A DNA stretch of 64,000 nucleotides from Pomphorhynchus laevis (taxonomy: Eukaryota > Acanthocephala > Palaeacanthocephala > Echinorhynchida > Pomphorhynchidae). The stretch lies in NCBI GenBank assembly GCA_012934845.2, contig WNNJ02000876.1, forward strand, positions 62,001-126,000. The letters run 5' to 3'. A program made the position numbers and the translations under genes. Positions 1-12,000 of the stretch are shown here, in pieces; position 1 is the first letter of the stretch; each line of letters starts with the position of its first letter. The notes beneath the pieces are model-generated. The model did no database searches. It was not told where the DNA came from and worked only from the letters and a program-made list of their open reading frames with translations.

Positions 1-44
1 AACTCAAGCAGGAACTTGGCGAAACAATGTGTTTTGCTTGTCAT
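1..44 (-). CDS. Cyclin exon 7, partial (second cyclin fold begins)
   Basis: After a TTCAAAACTAG acceptor the minus strand reads MTSKTHCFAKFLLEL, cut by the window edge. It matches the HTLAKYLxEL block that follows ASKIGEV in B cyclins. Phase 0 agrees with exon 6. The exon is too short to stand alone, but frame, order and motif agree. Confidence 0.72.
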   Translation of the reverse strand, partial: MTSKTHCFAKFLLE

Positions 45-3000
45 CTAGTTTTGAAAAAAGAGCACAGCTTCAGTATGACTTAAAATATATGACTTAAAGT
101 ATTTTTTCAAAATTTTTATTAGTTCAAAAAAATATCTGGTACGGATGATGCATATATTAATGATCGGAACGTGTGGATCGTTCAGTTTTAAATCAGATTT
201 AAGCTGCGTATAACATAACAGATATTTCACGGACATTAGTATTAATTATATTACTCTCCATTTTAATGTTTAACGAAATAATAAAATCGTTTATTGCTTG
301 AAATAATGATGTATGAAAATTGAACAAGTAGCCGATGCATTTAAATGTTTAACGAAATAATAAAACCGTTTGTTGCTTGAAGTGGCCGGTATAAAACAGT
401 ATTTTTGTTTTAATTTACTTATTTTCGAGAAGTATCTACAGAAGCATTTATCTTCTTGTGTGGTTGTATCATAACTTATTTTATTAAGTTAGTTCATTTA
501 ATTTAAAAGAACGACTGCTTAACGAGCCCTTAAAATGAAATTTACCATTTTAAATATATCAAGCTAATATATTTTGCAGTTTTGACTGGCGTACTTAAAC
601 AACTTTGGTAAGTAGATTATTGGTTTAGATCATCTAATAAAAATATTTACAGATTACATTGATACAATACTTATCTTAAAAATATGTATCTGACAAATAG
701 AAAAGAATTGAAAAAATAAAAAAAAAGAAAAATAGTATTTTTTCTGATGATGCAAATATAAACCAGCGAAATATTAAAAATTAAAAGTTTTTTTTTGATT
801 TTAATTTTAAAATTCAAATAAAAAAATGGATCATCAAAATCAAATATTTACAATATAAAAAGATTTCAAGTTGACAAACATTTTGCAAATCTTATGGCTT
901 GCTAATAGTGTTGTTAAGATCAAAATCAACTTTGAATATTTACAAACTATTGCAAATTTTTCGTCGAAATATTACTATTTTTCGTTAGATCAGAAAATTT
1001 AGGCAAGAGGTTTATTCGAAAATAATTTAATTTTAATTAAGCTATGTCAAATAATTAATAATTAATAGATAATTTATTTTATTTATTTTAAGCTTTTAAA
1101 ACTTTTTGTGAAAACTTAATTTTTAAAATCTGTTTCTTCTTTATTTGAAAATGCAAGCTTCTTTGAAAAAGAAGCTTTTGACAAATAAGTATTTTAACAA
1201 ACCAAATTATCAATGAGCTAATACCAAAACGCTTATGAAAATAAAAGAACTGCTAAAACAATCTTTCACTCCAATGTGCTCAAATTCTGTTAAAGCACAT
1301 GCAGATACAAAATTCATCTAATCCGTGTTAGCAAAAACAAGAGTTTAAATCTAAGCTATAAAGTGTAATCAATTCGTCGAATCATTCGTGCGATCACAAA
1401 GTCGGATCCTGCACAATGACCTCAACTTTTCACCTTCGCCACTTCCGCCGGCAGATGAAACCTTGCTTAATAGGGGTGTTATGATAACCGACGCTTCTAG
1501 GATCTCAACCGACGACGACATGCCAAAAAACCCGACTCTTCCTCCACAACCCTCACACGCCTCCTAACATTGTTCGGTTTGTGGGCGGGTTATTTCCATC
1601 ACTAAGCTCGGTCTTATAAAGGTACACAGACCAATACAGTCGCGATGCCAGGATCTACTGTCCTGCCAACGAAAACGGCTGTCTTGATCAGCGTCAGTTG
1701 CGCCGACGAACTTTTCGCCCCCGAAGAGTAAGCGTCTTGAGAATAACACCTTATTTTAAACGTCCGGCCATACGTCTACTGAGACTCAAGTTGACGAGGT
1801 GAGTGAGTAATAAAGCAAATGGTCCATCCTTCACAAACTATGTCAATTCAAAATCTTAACTTTTCGATGCATTCCGTGGAACCTTCGGAGCAGATCAGCT
1901 CGAATAATGTCCACTCTTCTTGCAGATGTACTGCATTGCCAATCAACAGTATCCTGGACACTCCTTATCGGCTTTGCCAAGATTGCCTTCATTAAGCAAG
2001 ATGACACGGATCAGCCCTCACAACGCCGCAAGGCTACTCTACAACGAATATCTCGAGCGTTTGATAACATCGAATGTATACAGCTTCGAGAGATACGCAA
2101 TCAAGTTTTGCCGTTCATCAATTCATATAAAAAATCTGCCCATTAGAGTACGCTGTTATCATCAATCGATTTAGCAAGATCAAGATATTACAGTAAAGTT
2201 ATGTAGCGTGTGTTTACTTAGGATATATTTCTTTCACTAAATAAGTTCGACAATGTCTGTGTTGCTTGCACCTCCCAGGCATAGACATACAACATTCATC
2301 TCCTTATAATAATCAGCCAATTCTATTTTACCCTGAAACAGTAAAAGACGTTGTTTATTCTTTCGGTGCCGAATCATCACCTGGTTGCCTTGATCTAAGA
2401 CCCAAACACTTGCAGGACCCCATCTCCGCTGATCCCTCAGGAACACTTATTACGCGCTTAACGCAATTGATAAACAACATGGTGGCAGGTGATTTACCAC
2501 AGCAGATAGCTACTTTCTTGCCAAGGCGCGAACATCATCGCACTGGAAAAGACAAGCATAGGTATTCACCTCCCCATGGCAATTGGGGATACATTTCGCC
2601 GAATATGTTCAAAGTGCGTTTGTTCGAGGTTGATAGAACAATTCGGAACGAGCTCATACCACTACAAATAGCCGTTGCAACAACGTACTGCATCGACAAC
2701 ATAATCCATCAGGTCCGTTGAAAGAAGGAGCATATGTTCGAATAAGAAATTGGAGTGGCAAAAATCGATATGTCGAACGCATTCAACACTATTGACAGAC
2801 GAAGTTTCATGAAAGCAATTGAATCCCAAATTCATCAAATGGTTGTGTGGGTACGTTGGTGCACAATCTCCTTACTTTTCTCCGTTTTGGATCGCAATAT
2901 TAAAAGTCTGAATCTGAATTTCAGCAAAGTGACGCCTTCGGTCTTCTACTGTCTCAATGGCAATCCATCAAGCAGTTACAATCTTAAAAAATGGAGGGCA

Positions 3001-6000
3001 TCCATTTCAACAAATAATATTTAAATTATGCCATTATCGGGCGCAACCCTAATGCAAAATTGCTCGTGCACTGAATTACAACTCCTAAGAATTTTCAAAG
3101 ATTTGATTGACCATACACTAACGTAATACAGAACTTATAGGAAACACAGACAATGTTCAATCCATCAACGATATTTGTCAACAATATTGTACAATAGTGC
3201 GTGAAAGCAGTTTTTCGCTATCTGGTTGAACGATTGACTCGTCTGAATTCGTCAAATCGTCCATGCTCGAAAACGTTCTGCCCAAACTCCTCCAAGATAT
3301 AGATCTAGTGACTTAAATTATTGATGCCCATGCAGCATACTTGCTTTTGCGACACTGTGCGTCATCCCCGTCAGTGGCGTTTTTCATAAGGAACGTAGAT
3401 TTTAGATTTATGGACGACTTCTGACTACGTCTCGACGAGGCAGTTATGCACACACTTGAAATATTTGCATCAATTCAACTATCAATTCAAGCAAGATGTC
3501 AAACTGAATTTCCCTTAAAAATGAGTGGACTAGGACTGAGAAGTACACAGAAACATTGCTCATCAGCCTTTGTAGCAAGCACCAAGCTGTTGCAACTACT
3601 GTAGACCTAGAAGCAAGTACCTTTCATGAATACAACGCATCGAAAACCGCGATAGAGAAAGTTTCTACTAAGTTCGGTGTGTCAGCAGTGCAAGAAAATG
3701 TATCGTTTTTTATTGACTTAGCCATGCTGGATCTATTAATATCGAAATCAAATGAGGAAAAGCGCGCTTACTTTCAGTGCCCTCTATTCACGCCAATGCT
3801 TGGCTGCAATGCATACCCAACAAAAATGTTGGTCTAGCGCTGTCCGACAAGTTCTTTGTCCTTATACGTTTATGGCTGGGAATTCCCACCTTTGATAAGA
3901 TTTACAGGTGCAGTAGGTGTGATAGTAAAGCTGATTGCATGAGTTTCCATGCCTTCACATTTGGAGGCTACACAGGTCTGCGTCCTAATGGCATACGAGA
4001 AATTTTTTTCACTCAGCGCAATCGGCTGGAATGCACGTTAATGGAAGTCCCAAACTTGATATAAAATCTCAGATAAAGACCGGTGGATTTTCTAATTTAA
4101 AGAGATCCGCCGGAAGCAGAAGATTTTAAGGTTATAAATCCATTACAGAAAGCCCACATCCGCCATGCGCTCTTACCAAGCTTTACTTCGCAAATGAATA
4201 CGCTTCAAATGTTAAGGAGAGGAAATATCGGGCTCTAATAATCGACGCATGATACAATTTCACTCCCGCGGTGCTAGAATGTTACTGAGGCTGGTATCCA
4301 GGGGTGAGCAAGTAGTACGGCGAATAGCTCGACACTTTGCACTTAGTTCGTCAATGCCGTACGATATTGCAGCTATTCGACTGTTTCAGCGTATTTCAAT
4401 TGCGCTAATATGAGGAAATACGAAAGTCGTCCTATGGAGCATCAAAGATACTTCTCGTCCATATTTTGACCAGATAAACCCGAACATTTGCTATCCTGAA
4501 CTTCGTGAAATTAGCAACCACGGTTCAACAACTGACCACAAAATAAGTGGCTCCACGATTATACATTTGTATCCGAATCGTGATGGCCAAAAAGAAAACA
4601 ATCTGGTCAAAACTCTTTGCAGTTTATCCCCGCAACTAGCACTACAATAGTATGCGGATGATGTACAATGACTGCGACGGACCCGCTTCATTCAAGTTCA
4701 TGATTTGCAGTCACAGAAGGATACAATGCTGCCCAAATAAGAGGAAGACCGCTAAACCTTTAGGAAACGTAAAACATTTATTGTCGCTTTCAAATATCCG
4801 AAATGATTATTTTTAAAAATATTTTTTCTTGGGCTGCGTGCGATATATAAAATATGTTTGCATTTCACTGTAAAGCCTATATAAAAAAACAGCTGGAGAA
4901 TCAAAATTCTATTTTAGCAAAATCAAAAAAGTTGTACTCCATTTTCGAATACAACTGTGTTAATCATTAGGATTGTATCAGTAGCTATTAAACTTGTGCA
5001 TTTTATACCATTTCAGGAAAACATATACATATCGGTTAGTTCAAAGAACAAAATAAAAATAAAAAATATTATTATTGAGAATTCGACTTTGAAAACGGTA
5101 TAACCTACCATTCCAATTTTGCTAAATCTCCTCAAAAACTGCAAAGACGTTGGACAACAAAGATCATAGCCAAGTTTCCTGCACATGTTCAACTCCATAG
5201 ATATAATGTCAACTTTTCTGAATAGGCCTTCCGTACTAACGATAAAGTCATCCAATGTAGGAATAAAGGTCTCTTCAAGTTTACTTGCTACGAACAGCGC
5301 GGCCAAAGCATACAGGTGCACAAGACTATCAGATACTGTCTCCTTCTGTTAAAAGTGAAATACTTCAAATGTAAAAGGTTTTAAAAGTAAAAATATTTAT
5401 CAAATGTCGCTAAAAAACTTAATCTAATCTATCAAAATTCAAAATGAAATTCGAATTTTTATATCAATTTTCAAATGGTATTTTTAGCAAAACATTTTTA
5501 ATTATTCTCTTTATAAATTGTGAATTTCCTTTTTATTGTTGTTATGTATTTCGTATAAGATTGTCAAATGAGACTTTGTGATAATACCTCTTCAATATGG
5601 TCTGAACACCACAGCAGGTAATGAAAAGAGGACATTACAATAAGATTGAATTAGTATTAATATATCAACAAAGAACATCAAATTAGATAAGAATATATTC
5701 TCAATAATGATGACGATGTATCCATCACCTATGGATTGATTTTTTTGTGAGTCAATATATTAAATATGTCACTACTGCTTTAAGTGGACATTACGATTGA
5801 ATGATGTTAGAAGATATACAATCAAATATCAAGCAATAGTATTCTCTTCTCAATAATGATGCCGGTGTATCCTAAATTCTTTTGAATAATTTACATACCT
5901 TATAAAATGGACATCACGATTTAGTAATGTCAGAAGGATTGAATGATACTATCTTCTCAGTAGTGATATGATTCTCATGTATACATCATCTATATAATGT

Positions 6001-9000
6001 GACTTTTTGTGATACAGCCTCTTTAATATTTTACATACGGATAGTTGTTATCAATTCTGATAGTTGTTTTTCAACTATCAGAATTTGAAATAATTTGGTA
6101 ATTCAATAACAATATTGCTCAATTAAGTTCAAACATCATTTTCGCGAAATAAACGAAGCATTTTAACAAGTCGACAATGTTAAAATTGTCGACAAATGAT
6201 AAAATGTATAAAATTACAAAATATATTGTTCGAAAAGTCATGAACAATATAAGAAAAATATAAATGTAAACGTTAAAATATATTGTTGTACGATATAAAA
6301 ACACGTTATCTAATTATAACGAGTTTATATATTATTTGTTATAATCAGTTATTTCTAACTCGGTGTCATTAGCTCAATCAGTCTTATTAATCTACAAAGT
6401 TACAAAAGAAAGCATTAATCTCGAAACAAAATCTTCAAAGATTCTTATTATCAGTTATTTAAGGGTTCGATAGTTAATAATGGTTTGTGAAATCTACAAA
6501 AATATATTTGAACTCAAAAATACGAGAACTCAACAATATATTTTAAGCGTAAATTTACAAGTTGTCATTAACATAGCAGTTGATATACAACTGCTATTTC
6601 AACAGTTGAAATACATCATTAGCATGTATTTGGCCTCGCAGCTATGTTGGGTAGAGGAGTTAGGGGCCGAAACCTGATAGCATAGTAGTTCTCCTGATAA
6701 TCTCTAATTCTTATTATGATACAACGTCTGTTATTTATTAGTCAATTCATAAAAAATGACTTTTATTTTTTTATTTGAATTTTAAATTTTAAATTTAAAG
6801 AATTTAAATTTACAATATATTGTCGAGAACTTTAAGAGTAAATTTACAAGTTGTCATTACCGCTGCTATGTTGGGTAGAGGAGTTAGGGGCCGAAACCTG
6901 ATAGCATAGCAGTTCCTCCTGATGACCTCTAATCCTTATTCTTATACATCGTCTGTTATGTATTATTCAATTCATAAAAATTCACTTTTATTTTAAATTT
7001 AATTTTTTTAACTAATTTTGTATCCTGTAACAATTTATTATTTATTATTTAATCAGAGGAAATACGTCCTTAACACGTATTTGGCCCCGCTGCTATGTAG
7101 GTCAATGAATAGTAGCAGAAACATGATAACATAGCAGTTCCTCCTGATGACCTCTAATCCTTATTCTGATACAACGTCTGTTATTTATTAGTCAATTCAT
7201 AAAAATGACGTTTATTTTAAATTTCAATTTTTTATTTTAACTTGATTTAAATTATAGAAAATCTAAAAACAATTATTTATTATTTATAATTATTTTATTA
7301 TTTAGTATTTTATTTATAACTGTTTAATTTATAATTTAATATACGTAGACTCAGTTACGTAATATGATTTAAAATTGGTCTTACATTGTTTGTACATAAT
7401 TCAACTCTTGGCAACTTTAAATTCAATCCAAAATATTCAATATTTTGCATTACCAATTAATTAACAAATTTATAAATGGATTATGTATTGAATATTTTCA
7501 GTCTCTAATTACTCATTTATTTGCTGATATTTAAAATGTTAGCAAAAATTAAACGTCTTTGTCAATCTATTGTTTTAAACGTTCAATCAATTCGTGAATT
7601 TTTTAATCAAAAATATGTAATGTCAAAAATTTTAGAATTTCAATATGTTTAGGCGTAATCAATAACCCCACAAGACAAATTCTTAAAAGTAAATTTTTTA
7701 ATTTCTTTGTAAAACAATATTTAAAAGAATTGGTTTCGTGTGGATAATTGATTACGCCTAAACATATGATTAGATGGAACACAAACGCAATTTTAACAAT
7801 TTCAATCATTATGTTATTTTATCATTATATAAATATTATTTGTATAAATTCTTATATCATTATTTATCTTTATTTTTTTATTTATATATCGTATAAAATA
7901 CGGAGACTCAGTTATCTGATCTGATTTGTTCTACTGACATGTTATTATTGACCTGTGGACTTTGTTTTCCCGGCAATATAACCTCCTTCGTAAATATTGA
8001 AACTACGTATTCTTGATATGACATTATTTTTCTGTTAATTTTCAAGCAAGTTTGATGAATTTTTTCTTTTTCTTATAATTGAGAAGTATACATCAACAAA
8101 ATATTATTAAAATATAAAATTTATAAATAAACTTTATGGATGGATAATAAACAATATGCTTTGTATTAGAATAAATTACACTAAATAATCAAACTTAATA
8201 ATAGGAAATACTTTATTAGAATGTATTTGGCCACGTTGCTATGTTGGGTCGAGGAACAGGGATCGTTTACGTCTACGTATTTTAGTATAAAATACGTATA
8301 CTCAGTTATTTGATCTGATTTGTAAAATAATACGAAATATTAAATTTTAGAATTTTCTTTTGCATAAAGTTTTCTTTTGTAGTGTATATGGTGAAGTTAA
8401 GAAAACTTTATTTCGTTGGCAAAGTTAAGAAAACAAATTTCATAATTAACAAACCTGTGCATATCTATCGAATATTTTCACTGCGCTGTGTAAAGTTTCA
8501 GATGTTAGGTGAAATTCGGCGTGAGTCTGTATCAACCAATCTATGATACGTGTGCGTATCTTTGCGTTGAACGATCTCCCTTTTTCGTACAGATACCCTT
8601 TATATAACACGCACTTTTGCTAAAATTAAATAAAAAATTTAGTTTTTAAATAATAATTTTTTATAAACTCACTGATAACAAAAAATGTGTTTTAAACATC
8701 ACACTTACGGTCATATTAACACATTACATCGATATTTAAATTATTATTTTATAATAATATAATTAATAATTATTAATCATGAATAATTATCTTTTAAAAA
8801 TTAAAAATTGTAACGCAGAAAACTTTGTTAAAGTACTTAATTTTCGGTATTAGCCAAAATGAAAAATTTTTACAGAATAAAATATTGAGTAGAATAAGGT
8901 TTCGTACATCTGATAATGGAATCAACAAAATCATAATAGAAGTTGAATATGCTATAGTATAAGTATATTTCTCTTTGCGTTTATTGCGGCATTTTATTTT

Positions 9001-12000
9001 GAGACGAAACGCGCGTATAAAATTCGGATTTGAGGTTAAAGATTGACCAGTCAATCGATTTCATGAAGGTTCAAGGTGTATAGGTGAAAACGTGATAACA
9101 AGGAAGTGAAGAACCGTGTTGATATCAGTGAATGCATTTGGTCGATCATTTATGACAGCTTATGGAATTCTTTAGAATTTGTTTGATAGCCATGTACTGG
9201 AACCATCCAGACAAATAAACTATAGAAATACAACACAGATTTATAAAATTAGATAAAGGCGGGAGTATTGTAGAATTCGGGGTGTGACGAAACTGTCTTC
9301 TATCACGACAATATGTGAACAAAGTGCAACCATAATTAATAATAAAAATAAAAAATAAATAATTATAAAAAATAATATTTTTAATATTTTTATTTTAATA
9401 TTTACAACATTCGACAATGTGGTAAGCACAAGTAAAAAATATATAAACATATAAATGTTTAGTTAGGATTAAAGATGAAAAACACTGAGGTTGTCAGTAT
9501 TTAAATACCTTCAATATACACTATATACAATAATAATATTGATAATAATTTTTTAATAATAATATTTTTAATAATAAATACATATTAAGGTTACCCTCCA
9601 ATGGGCCCATAAATAATAATCATTACACGAAGATCAACATTTCATCAGAGTGTATGCTTGCAATTAATTGTGGGTGCTTCTTTATTCAGATATCGGCAAT
9701 TTGCATGCTGACACCCTCCGTAATATTGGCAGGAATTCCTCTCCTTGATCGATATGCACGCAAGCATTGCGATATGGACCTGGCCATCGCGATGCTCAGT
9801 TTTGCTCGCAACCACGAGATCACCTCGGAGTAACTTCTTCCTCGCTTGCTGCTAATTTTTGAGGCAATTGCATGCATGACGGATTGCGGCATACATCCGG
9901 CTCCACCAGTGGCCGCAAATAAAATAGGAGCGAACTGTGATCGATATCACGTATATGTTCCTCTGCCTGGACAATACCGATGCCTGCACAAACATCGGTA
10001 TTTCTCGTCGTCGTGCTAGTTTCAAATATATACGTTTCAAGCACGGGAGTTAAACTTGGTTCAATTGCCACACTTGAGCATATTTATGTTAAGACAGTTG
10101 CCAATACATCGCCACCTTCATTGTGATGAACTATTGGAAGGCCACCTCGTTTACACGATAAAGCATGGTTAATGTTAAACTCAGCTCCACAAACACATGT
10201 ATGAGCTATGTTTGTCGGTTCCAGGTCGTACCTGGCCGCTAAAGCATCACGGAATTCGATAGTTGACAGATGACTATCAAACGCTTCTAGCGGACGGCTT
10301 GTTAGCAAACCTGATGCATCCTTCAAAGATGCAAAGTCAAGTAACCGGGTCGTTCTAGAGAAGTCAACCTCCGCATCATCCCACCTTTCCTTTTGACGTT
10401 CCAAATTTTGGATTCTTAATTGCCCCGCAATTTTAATTTGCAATTCTTCACGATCATTAGCACGTGCAGTATCAAACGGAATGCATATTTGAATTGATGA
10501 ACTGTGTTGATTCAGTACCTGGACCATTGGATCTCGAAATCCAAGTCCGCCTAATTTGGTAGGAAGAATATATACGTTCTCTAGCTCGTTGGTGGTGTTT
10601 TCTGTGAGGATAAGCCGGTACAGAACACTTCGAATGTTTTCCTTTAGTGGCCCAAACTATTCCCCCTTGCCCTTTGCGGTGCGAATAATGTGAAGCCATT
10701 TATTCTAAAAAGCGTAAATATATACGTGGTACGTACTATGATCATCCATATCTGCTAATGTGCTAAGTTACAGTAGATGTTCGCATCATATGTTAATCTT
10801 ATCTGCCACGATCCGCTTAATAAATGCGACGGTTCTAACTGGTGCACAAGAAATTGTAAGACCTTCATCCTTTACATGTAGGTTCGCATCGTGAAATACA
10901 CTAATTACTCTTAGTTTTTGTTCAGGATGAACCAATATTTTGCACTTTGCTGGGTTAACGATATATCCATATTGTGGACCTATCTCCATCAACAAATCCC
11001 ATAACTGTCTGAAGTTTTCCGTGGTGCCTACAAAGTTTGCGTCATCGGCATCCCATTTTTGAGTGGCATCCGATATACGCTCTTGTATTCGTCGGATAAG
11101 CGGTATTAATTCCTTGTTGTTATTAATAATATCAAGGAATTTATAGCATGATGTATGGTTAAGCTGCGATACTCACTGCCATGCACAGTGTTTATGCTAA
11201 ATTCCCTCTGATGATTCAGATTAAGGATAGTTCTGCTTTTCGAGCTTTAAACACTGTTTAAGCATGTGTTAAGGTGCTTATGGATGATTATTGAAGTCAC
11301 AGTACTGATGAGCTCCGTTAGAGCGAAACGCGTCTACCGTTGAAGTTTGTCGTCACACAGAGGATAACTGGGCATACGTAGCGACTTTGAATATTGTGAG
11401 AATAATTCGTTTCTATTTCGTGGTCTGATGAGTATATATAGGATGCTGCCTGGTGTTTATGTCTCTTCATGAGGAAAACATAGTGATTTATTTACGGGTA
11501 TACCATTTGGTGTCCCAGGGCAGGTGTAACAACAAATTATATATAATATTATAATTAATAATAAAATATTATATATATTATAAAAGGCGCATCGATATAT
11601 AAATGTATATATAATATTATATAAACATTTATATATTATAAATGTATTATATATTATATTAGTATACATAATATTAGCAATAAAATTTTAAATTACATCT
11701 AGACATTTTTTAAAATCATTCAATATATTTATAAAGACAAATTATTTTATGTTTGTTGAGAAATTAAATTAATATTTATTTATTTTCAGTTGAAAACTAA
11801 ATAGACAAATAGTAGAAATTTGTTTTTCTTTCTTGCACAATTATTGACAAATATATTTATTTTCACAAATGTATAAGCCGCAAATGGATATTTTAACTCT
11901 TCACAGAAAAATATCAATAACTAAAATAACTTGAAGCGTCCACGCCAGTATTTAATAGCCAATGCTAAATCTTTTGCTCGAAGCTGCAGTAGCTGGATGC

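Noticed and set aside
6870-6940. Standard hammerhead ribozyme in the PLE tail repeat
   Set aside because: The boxes are in the wrong order (GAAAC before CTGATGA), stem I cannot form, and stem II pairing is lost in some copies. It is kept only as a pattern worth testing.
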